This document shows, piece after piece, positions 10,601-27,100 of a DNA stretch of 64,000 nt. The position numbers and the translations under genes were made by a program. The DNA comes from Amylostereum areolatum (lineage: Eukaryota; Basidiomycota; Agaricomycetes; Russulales; Stereaceae), in assembly GCA_012932865.1 (NCBI GenBank), contig SAXG01000116.1, positions 1 through 64,000 on the forward strand, in the 5' to 3' direction. A model generated the notes under the pieces. The model was not told where the DNA came from, ran no database searches, and was given only the letters and a program-made list of their open reading frames with translations. Every line of letters begins with the position of its first letter. Within the stretch, counting starts at the first letter, position 1.

Positions 10601-12237
10601 TAGTGCCGACGTCGATGCCCCAGAGAAGAGTACCTTGTCGCTTTCGCGGCTGGTCGCTGGCGGTGGAAGAAAGTCCTCTGGTCGCCCTTCTACGTCGGAT
10701 GGCTCGCCTTCCTCTGGCGCTCTTCTTCGGACCAAGGAGAAGGAGGAGAAGGAGAGAGAGAAGAAGGAAAGGAAAGAGCGCCGCGACTCAAAAGACTCTG
10801 CGGAGAAGGAGAAGAAGGACCCGGCGGTATTGCGCAAACGCACGACGTCCACTGCCGACGCACCGGCGCGGATGCATGCGGTAGCGCACAATCCCAACAA
10901 CCTCAAGGCAGGCCAGAGTATCCTTCAGCAGATCGGTGCACCGGACTTCAATGGGTGGATGCGGAAGAAGGGCGACCGGTACAACGCCTGGAAGAATCGA
11001 TACTTCCTGCTCAAGGGCCCACATTTGTACTGGCTGCGAAGCAACAGCTCGTCTGTAAGTTGTTCTTTTCAGCCTTGCGGACGTTTCGTCGGTGCTCACG
11101 ACGCGATAGGAAACGAGGATCAAGGGCTACGTCAACATCGTTGGCTACCACATCGTCACGGACGAGAAGATCGACCCTGGACGGTATGGCTTCAAGCTCG
11201 TCCACGACTCGGACAAGACCCACATGTTCAGCTCGGACGAGCAGTCGGTCATTCGCGAGTGGATGAAGGCGTTGATGAAGGCCACCATCGATCGAGATTA
11301 CACCAGTACGTCTCCCCGCCTTAGATATGAACTTTGTGCACTAACCTCCGCGACAGAACCTGTCATCTCCTCCGTCAACATCCCAACCATACCCCTCACC
11401 GTCGCGCAAGCCATGAACCCCGCCCCGCGTCCGCCGTCGCCGTCGGCGCGCGCGGCTACCCAGAAGGCTCTCCGTCGGGAAAACACCAACCAACTGTCGA
11501 CTCGAGACGCGCAAATCCTCATGGGCGGTGTACCTAGCGAGGCCCATGGCCAGACCAAGGAAGAGCGCACGCGGCTTGAGTCGGTTTTCACCAACGACAC
11601 GAACGACACGTCCAGTTCCGACCTAACGGCGAAGTCGGGTCCGTCGCCCCCCACAAGACCTTCCCGCGAGCTCCGTCGAGCGATGTCGACGCAGACGCAG
11701 ACGTCCGATGTAGGCATTTATGAACCTATGCCGTACTTTCCTTTCTAAAATACCCCCTCTCCTTTTTATACCCGTTTCTTTTCCCTCCTTTCTTCCCCCG
11801 GTTTCTTCTTGTATATGTATTAGAGAACGACCGTGGATCCCAGCCTGATTGAGTGGGCCAACTCGCACCTGCCGTCGGCGCTGCAAATTACAGACACCTC
11901 CGGGGTGATATGCGGCGGGCTCGCGCTGCTCCGGCTGGCGGAATCTATCAAAGGGTCGCCGTGCTCGCCCCCGATACCAGACGTGGCCTTCCCCAGCGGT
12001 CCCGAGGACGATAAGCTCGAGGGCCTGTTCCGGCTGTTTGACTTTTTGCTCGATAACGACGTGCGGATGGGCGCGGTGAGTATCAACGACATCAAGTTGG
12101 GAAAACGGGACAAGACGGTGCAGCTGCTCAAGGCGTTGCGGACGTGGGAGGAGAAGCGGAGGGCGATCACGCAGTCGATTGGCAAGAGCGGGATGCATGC
12201 GGGGCCGTTCATCGCACCGGTGGCTTGGAACCAGTAG
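7700..12237 (+). CDS. Boi/Pob1-like SH3-SAM-PH polarity scaffold, 1214 aa
   Basis: Nine exons close exactly in phase: 7700-7825, 8282-9464, 9518-10023, 10082-10201, 10255-10550, 10604-11054, 11110-11305, 11357-11709, 11824-12237. Domain order matches yeast Boi1/Boi2 and fission yeast Pob1, cortical scaffolds for polarised growth and exocytosis. An SH3 domain (residues 1-57, YALHDFVPENDDEVPF to KIGLFPKSY) is followed by a SAM domain near 415-480 (WSVEEVVDWLKSKGFDDG) and a PH domain near 858-955 (FNGWMRKKGDRYNAWKNRYF to IREWMKALM). A conserved tail (1080-1214, IEWANSHLP, GLALLRLAESIKG) looks calponin-homology-like. Linkers are Ser/Pro-rich, with a KDKDKDKD run and a Lys/Glu-rich coil before PH. 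The first intron is unusually long (456 nt) and splits the SH3 domain. Confidence 0.9.
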
Positions 12238-13208
12238 ATGCGGAGGGACGGTCGGTGGGGGGCATGCGGTCGCGGGTTGGCATGGTAATTTCGTGGTGGG
12301 TTTGTCTGCCTTTTGTGGGGGGGGGGGCTGTTGCGGGTTATCGTTATCGTCGGTTCGGTCGATGTTGTTCAATATGTTCATTCACATGGGACTCTTCATT
12401 CTCCTCGATCCGTTTTCGCGATCCGTCCATCCACTCCCTTATCGTTTTGTATATACTTGGTTCAAGCTTTCCCTCGCACGCTCCTTTCGTTTGCTATTGA
12501 ACACGTACTTTTTCCTCTCCTTTCGATGCTTCCTCCCCTCTTGTCGTCGTGCTCGTCATACCACCCTCGCTTCTTGTTATATTTGTCCATAAAGCACGAA
12601 AGGTACCTAAGAAACGAGCTCGTTTCTTCGTTCTTCCCAACAGCAGGATGCACACGTTCAACAGTCGACGTTCAGGTTCCGCCTGGATGAATTCATTTAT
12701 ACGTCCTTATTAGGCCTTACCGCCTGAGGCTTGGTGGAAAACAGCCACATCGAGGCTTTCATGGTACATACATATGTACGCATGTGGAGGGTGTTGTAGT
12801 ATATATTGATCGTGGCAGGTCGTGACAGCGTCCGAGAGAAGGTGTATGTACATGAATGAATGAACGAATGACATGGTGGAGAGGCGTGAGCTCGGAAACG
12901 GTACTGGCACGGGGCCAGCAGCCTCGACCTTCGATGCAGCACAGGCGCCGACTGGCGAGCACGCGCGCGCAGAGGGAGGGCGGCACAGGGTGTGTTCCGC
13001 GTTTGGTGTCATGTCGAATGACTCGAGTCCGTCCTAGCGACGAGAAAGGAGAGGTTACCTACTGCGAGCGCCCGGCGCTGGTCGAAGCAAGGAATCGATG
13101 TAAAGGGGAGTGTCAGCAAGAAGCACGATCGAGGGAAGACTGGGCTCGGGAAGAGGAGAACGAGAACGACGAGCGAGCGCGCGAGAGAAAAGGGAGAGGA
13201 CTCTGCGT
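12238..13208. other. Intergenic between convergent genes
   Basis: 3' regions of the SH3-SAM-PH gene and the coiled-coil gene. Contains an 11-nt G run (12317-12327) and T-rich stretches. Nothing coding recognised. Confidence 0.4.
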
Positions 13209-15854
13209 TCATTTCCGCGTCGTGTTTCGGCGCCAGGGCAGGTGCCGCGTCGGGAACACCATGTTGAAGAGGCCCTCGGCGCTGATGTTCACGTTCAGCG
13301 GCGACAATGGAGGTTCCGACTCCGCCTCCTCCTGCTCCCTGCGCGTCCTGACCTTCGCCGCGCCCGTCATGGGGGCTTGGGAAGCCGTCGCCGTCGCCGC
13401 CAGCGGCGAGGTGGGGTACGCGAACCCGGGAGGAACGGGCGCTGCTTCGTAGGTGGGCCGGCGGGATCCGCTGCGGGGCCTGCGCTGCGGGTGGGGATTG
13501 GGATCCAGGGAGGTGGGGGTGGGGTTACGAGGGAGGTCGGAGAGGCTGAGGATCGGGAGCGGGAGTGGGTTGAGGGCGTGTTCGGGGCTGACGAGGTCTG
13601 GGTGGCTCGTGACGGTTTGGTTGCCGGGGGAGGGCGGTGAGGCGCCGGGGGACTGGGCGAGGGAAAGGGGCGGGATCGGTGAGGTCAGTGGGTATGAACG
13701 TAGGGAGGAGCAGACGTACGGGCGGCTGGACGATGATGGGGATCGCACCGCTGGAGGGAGCGCGGGCACGCGGTGGACGCTCAGGCGCGGCATCCGGGTG
13801 TGGAGGTCCCTGTCTTGAAGGCGGAGCGGGCGGGTACGCGGGCTGGCCTGCGCGGGAGGTTGGTCTTGAAGGCGCGCTCGCGAGCTGGTCGACGACTGGA
13901 CCGAGCGGGGCGGGGAACACGATCTCTTTTGGGCGCGTGGGGCCACGTCGGGGTCGCTGTGGTATCGAGTAGGACGGGTCAGCACGCGGATGTGGGATGG
14001 ATTTGAATGGGGATGGGAAGGAACTGAGGGAGGGAATCGAGCCTACGTAATCTTCCCGTCTGCGCAGGTTGGACGGAGGGCGTCCGGGCGGAACTTCGCG
14101 GCTACCGGTAGCGCGCGAGGACGGGCGGACGGACGGCGGCTCGCGGGGGTGGTCGCGGCTGCTGCTCGCGCGCGAGGATGGGCGGGCGGCGGGACCAGAT
14201 GCCGGGGCGTCGTCTTCGACCAGGGGCATCTGGCGGTGGGAGGGCGAGGAGGGCTCGGACACGGGCGCGAGGAGCTCGTACTCGGACAGACGGGTCGAGG
14301 CGCGGGAGTGGTTCGAGAAGGCGGGGACGATGCCCTGCGGCACGAGCGCGACGGGGACCGGGGCCTGCATCTGCGGCTGCATCTGCATCTGCGTCGGACG
14401 GGGGTGGTGCGCGTGACCGTGCATGAAGCCGGGCGGGGGCATGGGCGAGGGCGAACGCGAGGGCGCCGGGCTCGGCGGGGCGGAGTTCTGGAGGACGTCG
14501 AGGTCGTCCTGCGAGCGCATGGCGTCTGAGAGCTCGTGTGGGGGAGGGAGGAAGATGGAGAGACGACCGGAGCCCGCGGCGTCGTCCTGGGCGAGGGGGA
14601 TCCAGCCATCGGGAGGGACGGAGACGGGGTGGTGGAGGGTGGTGGGAGGGCCGTTGTGGATGGGGATGGGGTGGATGGAGGAGGGGGCGTCGGAGTGGGG
14701 GGTGTAGGGACGCGGGGGGGCGGGGGCGGGAGGAGGTGGCGGGACGTAGACGGGGGCGGGGTCCACTTGGGGCTGCCGCCGCGGTTCTGGGGTGCGGTGG
14801 CGGTGAATGCGGGCGGAGCGGGTGAGGTCTGGGGTGGGGACGGGCGTGGGAGACGGTGTGCGGAAGGGCGTGGTCAGCGTTGGACCGGGGGTCCGTGACG
14901 GTGGCGCGTTGCTCGTGCCGTTGCCGGATCTGAGGGAGAGGAAATACAGAGGGTGAGCGTGAGAAGGCGGCCGACGGGACCGTGGCACGTACGCGGGCGG
15001 ACGCGGGAGGATCTCGACCATCGAGGAGGTGACGGAGGACGTCGGACTGCGTGAGGGCGACGAGGAGGGGCTCGGCGGCGACGGCGGGCGCACGAACGCG
15101 AGTGGCGGCGGCGGCGCTCTCGGCGGCTGGGTTTCCTCCGTCGTGCGCGGCGGGCGTGGTGGGCGGGCCCTGCCCTCCTCCGTGCCCTCCTCCCAGCCCA
15201 TCGCCCATCCCCTCCGAACGCCCTCCCTCCACCCGGCTTTTCTCCCCTCATCCCTCGCGGCCTCCACCGCCCTCTCCTCCGCCAACTGCCTCGCCACCGT
15301 CCGCGCGCGCGCGGCGGACGCCTCCGCCTCGTGCAGACGCGCGTCCGCGTCGGAGAGCAGGTCCTGCGCGCGCAGGATCTCGCGCTGGGCCTGTTCGAGC
15401 TGGACCTTGTACATCCCGAGCTCCTCGCGCGCGCGCGCGGCCGCGGACTCGGCCAGGGCCTGCGCGTCGACGGCGCTCTGGGCGCGGGCGAGGTAGGTGG
15501 CGGCGCGGCGCTCGGCGGTGCTTGCGCGCTGGGACTCTTGCGCGAGCTTGGCGAGGGCGCTGCGGAGGAGGTGTTGCATCTGTTTTGCGTCGCGGTCTTT
15601 GCGGGCGAGGACGTGGACCAGCACGCGGCGGGTCGAGGTTCTGCGAGGGTGGGGGGATGGTGAGGATGAGGAGGGTGGGGGTGGGGGGAGGGGTGGGGGA
15701 CGCCGAGATCGATCGGAACGCACCGGTAGCGGGAGTCGTCGTCTTCGGGCCATTCATCGGAGGACGAGGAGGAGGCGGACGGGGGCTCGTAGGCGACGTC
15801 GTCGTCCATCGTGGCGTCGTGCTCGATGGTGTTGGGGGATCTGAGGGAGAGCAT
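13209..15854 (-). CDS. Coiled-coil, proline/serine-rich protein of unknown function, 810 aa
   Basis: Four exons close in phase: 15854-15724, 15640-14993, 14929-13720, 13652-13209. The acidic N-terminus (DDDVAYEPPSASSSSSDEWP) leads into an Ala/Arg/Glu-rich coiled coil over roughly residues 45-190 (RRVLVHVLARKDRDAKQMQH, then RSALAKLAQESQRASTAERR). A long Pro/Ser/Arg-rich disordered region follows, and then a distinct C-terminus (PGFAYPTSPLA and NVNISAEGLFNMVFP) that looks like the most conserved part. The 63-nt intron 14992-14930 is in frame, so retention would add 21 residues. Met at 15854 or the later MDDDV could be the start. I do not recognise a named family; a cytoskeletal or cortical scaffold is only a guess. 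Long antisense frames in this GC-rich stretch are shadows. Confidence 0.65.
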
Positions 15855-20520
<4,666 letters not shown>

Positions 20521-21100
20521 GTGTACGAGGGCGGGGCGGGGGCGTGTACGAGGGCGGGCGTGTACAAGTAGACGTGGGGTGTGTGCTGATCTGATCTGCG
20601 CTGGCGCGCAGCGTGGCCTTTCCAACTGTATCTCTCTCTTCTCTTATTGTGTTTCTTCTTTCTTGACCTTGCTTATTCTCTGTTTGTGCGTTCGCGTGTA
20701 CGGTACGGTACGGTTGTGGTGCTACATATTCTCGGTATACAGTCTGCTCGCAGCAGGGGATTGGGGGAGTCCCTTGCACATCCAACGTGGTCCAGCGCAA
20801 GTCTTCAATTGTACTATCACGGGAAGGCGGGATTACAGGTTGAATCAACGAATGACAAAGGAAGGTCGGGGGAAGGGAGGTGGACCGGAAAACAAGTAAA
20901 ACGTGGGCATGTCCGTAAGCCGATTCGAAAGCTGGGATATAGAAAGCAGTGTCCAGGATGCTTCAGAGCGGAATAATGCGATATCGGTAGAGGTGAACAA
21001 GAAACGCCGTCGCTTCGCTCCGACCACTATGTATTACGCAACAGAGGGTGTAGGCACAACTGTAGAGGTCTACTGAAAGTACTGAAAGAGGGTATAGTAT
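20521..21100. other. Intergenic, left margin of the Helitron
   Basis: Holds the kinase 3' region and the 3' flank of the Helitron gene. The Helitron 3' terminus (CTRR preceded by a hairpin) should lie here but I could not place it with confidence. Confidence 0.35.
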
Positions 21101-24100
21101 TTATATGAGTAGTTCGGGAAATGTAACGTTGGTTGTCGTAGCTTCCCCGGGGCGTAGGCGTACAGTCGCGCATGTACGATGTCGTATGCGGGATAAGGCG
21201 GTGTACAGCTGTCCATGGGAGAAGACGGGAGTAGTGAGGTCCACAGCAACTCGATCGAGTGTCAAACCTTGACAGCTATTGAATGTGGTAGCGTATGCAG
21301 GAGCGAGGGGGAACTGCCGACGTAAGAGGGTAAATCCAGAGCTAGGAATCTCGTATGTGAAGGATATGCGAGGTATAAGAATCTCTTCAGGCTCCACCTG
21401 GGCAACACCATTTACACCACGAAGCAAGCAGACCGTGATTAGTCGCGCGCCGGCATTGGTTACGACAACACGGGTGTTTTTAACTAATCCCCGGTCGAGG
21501 GAAAGGGTGCGCATGAGGCGGTATACTGCGCCAACTTTGATGGTAAGGGAGTGGGCAGGTAGACCGGGTGGTGTGTGTCGAAGCACATAGTCAAGTGTGC
21601 TGTCGGGTGGAGCAAGGTCTTGTTCGTCCGCCTCTTTCAAAGAATCAGCGGCATAATATGTGCTCTGTGCACCGGGGATGCGATTGAGAATTTGGCTGTT
21701 GTATGCATTGACCTGACGGTTTGTCGGGGCAAGAATGGACCGGGTCATGCAAAGAGCAGGGTTTGTAAGAGCATCATCCGGGAATGCGAATTCAATGAGG
21801 TCGTCGGAAGATAGGGAATGCTGGACAAAAGGGAGGGGGACATCTGGGCCAGCGCCATCGCCGATCGCGTCAACGTAGTGAGAGAATTCCGGGTCAGTGG
21901 CTTGACGAATGGGGATGGTAAGACGTGAGATCTCGAAGTGGTGCCAGAGGTCAGATGAGCGAATCGACGCGTCGACGACTTGTGCGCGCGTTCCACGTCG
22001 GACAACAGGACACGTTTGTCGAAAATCTCCGAGTAAGACAAATGGTTTCCCCCCAAAAGGGAGGTCGCATTCCATGACGCTACGCAGAAGCGACTCGACG
22101 CACGACAAAACGGCCTTATTGGCCATCGGTGCCTCGTCCCAAAAGATGACGGCAGCCTTGCGGATAAGTTCCGCGCGAGACGATCCGGCAGTTATTGTTG
22201 ATGTGAGGAGTTCACTTTGCTCGTTCACAGGGACCTGTTTGTGGTTAGAGTGGTCAGCAAAGATTGTATACTATACCAAGCTAGTAGTAAGCTGGTGTCA
22301 CCTTGAAAGCGGAATGTGTCGTTCTTCCCCCGGAGTACAACTGCGCTGCAAACGCCGAAGTCGCGGTTGGAATGACAATGCGGCCTTGAGAACGGAGGGC
22401 ATCGCAAATGGCGTTGACCATATATGTCTTGCCTCGGCCAGCTTTCCCGTCAATGAAAAGCGTCAAGGGGTCGTTGTTGTCCACAGCGGCTATAATGCGC
22501 TCGAATACTACACGCTGTTCTTGGGACATGCGTGTATAAGCCGCCTGTGATCGCTGAAGGAGCCGCGGTCGATCGCCATTCCAGCGTTGAAGCTCGTGCT
22601 CGACTTCACCGGCAAATTCGACGGGTTGGGGAAGACCAAACTGCTCGAGAGTGTCGCCGTACTCGTCAAGAAGGTGCGCGAGGTCTTGTAGTGTTCTGTC
22701 AACAGCAAGGACGTCGTTGCGGTCTGTTGCAAGAAAATGATCGTAGGAAAGGGGGTCTACAAATGCGTTCCAGAATTCGAGAGGAAGTGGGATGCAGTCG
22801 TTGACCAAGAGATGGACGAATAAGACGCGGAGCTGATATGGGGTGTGGAGGGCTGCGATTGCTTCGTCCATGGCAAATTCAGCTTCGTCTTCATGTGCAA
22901 ATAGCCCCATCGCGGCGGCAGCATCCTGGAACGAATCATGGATGACACCCTGGAATGTCATGGCGTCTTGGAATGAACACGCAGGTCGAACTCCGAGGAT
23001 TGCACGGAGGTAAAACTCCTCGCGCTTGACGGGACGGACAGGGACGATGCGAGATAGGTGTGTATGTGTTGATGCTCTTCGAACGGCGAGCATCCGGGTC
23101 TAGTTGAATATATCAGTACTCTTGCACTGAAACTTACAACAAATGGAAGCAAACCTCGTTAACGGGGGGAGCTTGTTCGACGTACACACCATCGCGACCA
23201 ACAGCTTCGTCGTCGTACTTGGTAAGTCGGAAGAAGCGATAATAATCGCAATATAGCAAGTCGTCGAAGTGACGGACTGCTCCAGCATGGTCAAGAAAGG
23301 TACCGAGAGGTCGAAGAAAGTACCGATCAAGCTGCGATAGTGTACTGCCAGTGCCATTCCTGCGGAGATATTGGTGGTAGGTGTGCTGATCTGGTAGGTG
23401 AATGGGCAGAGGAGACACTGCTGGATCTTTGCGGGTGATGTGGAAGCCGAAAATCCGCCACGCAGCTTCACCCGCAGACAGATATCGGCCGTTCCAGAAG
23501 TCCTCGATTTCGTCGATATGCTCATCAGCAGCAACTTGAAATCGAGTGCGATCGGGGCCTTTGTGGATATACTTGAAGAGATACTGGAATATATGAGATG
23601 TGTTGGCACTTTCGAAGTTGATGTGGCATTGAAATCGGCGGAGGAGAGGTAGACAGTGCGCGACAACCCATTCATCGCCAGGCTGTCGGCGCCGGTAGTG
23701 CACGCGTCCCTCGGAATCGATAGTGGTATGTTGTTGGAGAGCATGTGGGAACCGGAAGCGGCAGTACGTGTCGCCCTCTCGGTTTGTGCGCTGGCATGCA
23801 CTACGGCGGTTTGCGGTAGGAGGAGGATGTGAATGCATCATGAACTTGCGGACCAATGCAATATCTGCAGGGTCAGACGGCATCTCTGCAGATATGATAG
23901 AGTCGATGTCTTCGGGAGTAACACAGTCAGCCGCAAACTTGATGAGTATATGGGCATGGGGAAGGCCGCGCTTTTGGAACTCGATGACGTGAATCCGATA
24001 AACTTGTCCCCCGGCGTTTGGAAACATCTGCGTGAGCGCCTTCATGATGAGCGTGAGACGTTGTTTGAAGACGCGAACAACGTCGCAGGGTATGTCGGCA

Positions 24101-27100
24101 TATGTTTGGCCAGGTCGAAGGCGCTCCGTAATCTCCGGCCAGTCTGGATTGCACGTCACTGTAATGAAGAATGTTGGGTTTCCGAGACTGGCAGCAATGG
24201 CGAGGGCATCCGAGGTCTAAAGAAGAATAAAAAATCAGAGACATTCATGCAGAGTATACAGTTCTTACCTGTTCAGATGCCCACCGATGCGAGCCCAGAA
24301 AGGAAGACGGCAAGAAGATATTCTCGCTGTCAGCGAGGTCGTGTGTGCCCATGAGTGCAGCATCTTCTTGTCGAAGACGATGCTGATTAGTACGAATGTA
24401 TGCCAAGCGCGAGTCCAGCTCGCTAGTGGTGCCAAAGTTCAGTTCAGTTCAGTTCGGGACCCCTTTTGCCTGAACCTGAACCTGAACCAACACATCTGAG
24501 GATGAACCAGAACCAGAACCAGAACTGAACCACGGTTCTCGGTTCGAACTCGGTTCGAACCTCGGTTCTAGGTTCACCTCTGCTACAGATCATTTAGAGG
24601 ACTTTGAGAGCTTAAATAGTACAAAAGTAGCATGTTATAGTTGTGTTTCAGAGTATCTAAAGCTATTCAAGAATAGGAACAAGTACAAATCCAGGATTCC
24701 AGGGATATGGCCTCTCAACCCGACACTGTGCCTCCTCCTCTGTACTGAGAAGCTCCGTACGATATGCATCCTTCAAGGTCTGAAGGGCCTCAAAGCTCTC
24801 TGGATTCAGGCGGTTTCTCCGAACTGTACCCGTCTGACCGCCACTCGAAAATGCGCGCTCAGATGCCACAGACGAGCCCTGAATGGCAAGGTAATCCCGA
24901 GCAATGCGAGACAACACAGGGTAGGTTTTTGCATTCCGCTAAGCCCGAGATTAGCTCTCAGATGTACACAATAGATTATAACAGAATACGTACCCCCCAC
25001 CATCGAACAGGGTCATCACAGTCAACCAAAGCCGACTCCAAGTAGTCCCAGAATTCTGCACGAGGGCGTACAGGCGGCAGGTCTTTAACCTGACTCTTGA
25101 TACGAGCCTGAAGGAAGTCCATACCATAGCCCTGAGGCTTGGGTGCTAGAGACATATCAATGATTATGTGCGTAGGCTGAGCAGAATGAAGCAAACCAGT
25201 ATGGGAAGCCACATGAGATTTTTGAGAGGTTTCTGACTTGGCATACTCATCATACTAGGGGAGTAGACGGTCAGTTACAAGCAAAGAATTTAAAGGAGCA
25301 ACATACCACCAATTCGAATGCCTTGATGCCCTTCTCAACAATATCATCATCCCAAGATCCTCGGGCATACTCGAGCTTGATAGATGGATTTAAACCTAGT
25401 ACAGCGGATAAGCAAAGAACAAAACAAGGATAGATCACTTACTAAGACATATAAAGTACTTCGGGGACTGTCACGCAATGTTCAACCACTTCTGGATTTT
25501 GGCAACACCTTTCTCGATACCTGCCTTGACAGGGATATAGCGGTCTTTTGATGCGAGGTGAAGCCATCGCTGTTCCAAGCATTCAAGAACGGGAAGAGTC
25601 TTCCATGCAGTCGTCATCTTCTCCGCCGAAAACTCGCCCTGTGCTCGGCGAGGCTCCTACAAGCATAACTTAGTAAGATCCCTGATAGCACGCACACCTC
25701 ATTGGCTCACCTCGAGGACTTCCTTCATCAATGTAATAAGATGCCACTCTTGCGTAGACAACTGAAAATCAGCGTAGGTCTTGCCCTTCAGCTTTGGTAC
25801 ATCTGAGCTATCGTCCGCAAGCTTGCAGAATTTGTTGATTGCCTATCGGGTGGTGATGAGCATCATGTCGGACACGAGAAACCTGATACACACTGCACGG
25901 TTTGTAAGTGCACGGTCCATGAGATCATACATAGACCCCTAGCGCGTCCGAACCCACTTCAGAAGCTCGAGGGGAGCAAGGCCTTCTTCCTGGCAGAGCC
26001 GAAGCAGATATTTTTTGGCTTGAGGTGATGCACGGTTCTGATAAAACAATAAGAGCCCTGCTCGATGACTGAGAATACCACATACTTGGTTAATGAATGC
26101 CAGGATTTTACCCAGAGCGTCGCCGGGATCGAAGTCAACTTCTTCATCATCAGGACAATCATCATCTCCGACATCCGCATCACCAACAACCTCGTCGGCA
26201 TCATCCTCCTCATCGACATCCAGCAGACCGAGTGCATCAGCCTCCCAGTCGTAGTTATCAGGCTCAGTATCACCCTCGTCAGCCTCATCGACGTGGGTAC
26301 CATTTTTTGGCACACGGAAACGGGAGGGTGTCGGACAGACTGTTTCAATAAAATCCTTTGCACCGAGATGTATGGCGTGCTCGAAGCATTGCCCATGACG
26401 CTCTTTTGCAATCCAACGGCGGCCGTCTGGGTCGTCCAAGACACGTTCCATAACACGGAGGCACTTGTCATTTGTACGGACATTGTCGGCGGTGGCCCAC
26501 GCGAGCTGCAAACCCGAATGAGAAGATAAGCCAATGATAAAAAACAAAAAACAAACCTTGTTGCGCATATCATAGCGGTCAATGACCCGCATCAGCACTG
26601 CCGCCGTATTCGCGCCGCTGTGGTTGCCGTCTATTTCAGTGTAGCCAAGGAGCCTGGAGCATAGCTCCCACTCCGTCGGTTGCTCGTTTGGTGCATCGAT
26701 AAAGTGTGCTGTAATGGCAATGAAAGGCGTGCCCCACTTTGAGGTCCAGCCGTCGAATGTGATTGAGATCTGACAGGGGAGGTTCTTATATGTGCATCAG
26801 CGACGCGGAGTATGAACACCATGAGGCAGTACGTACAGCAAACTCTTCAGCAATGCGCTTGGTGACAGCCTCGGCCTTCTCGATTATGCGATTACGCAGT
26901 GTTGTACGATGGGGGATGTCACTGTCCTTGGTTTCAGGACGTTGATATTTGAGGATCCGTTGGAACGGCGCACCATCGACGACACGGAACGACTATATGC
27001 ATCCGTGTTAGTCTGACACGAAACTTCGTAGTGATAACTCTTACCTCGTCCTCGGTCACAACGAACTCCACTATATGGTCGAGGAGGCCTTCCTTCGTCC

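Noticed and set aside
20990..21100. Helitron 3' terminus (CTRR plus hairpin)
   Set aside because: I found no convincing hairpin followed by CTRR and T here by eye; the end remains unplaced.
24424..24590. GAACC/GTTCAG arrays considered as a satellite
   Set aside because: They lie inside both hAT ends and match the subterminal repeat pattern of hAT elements.
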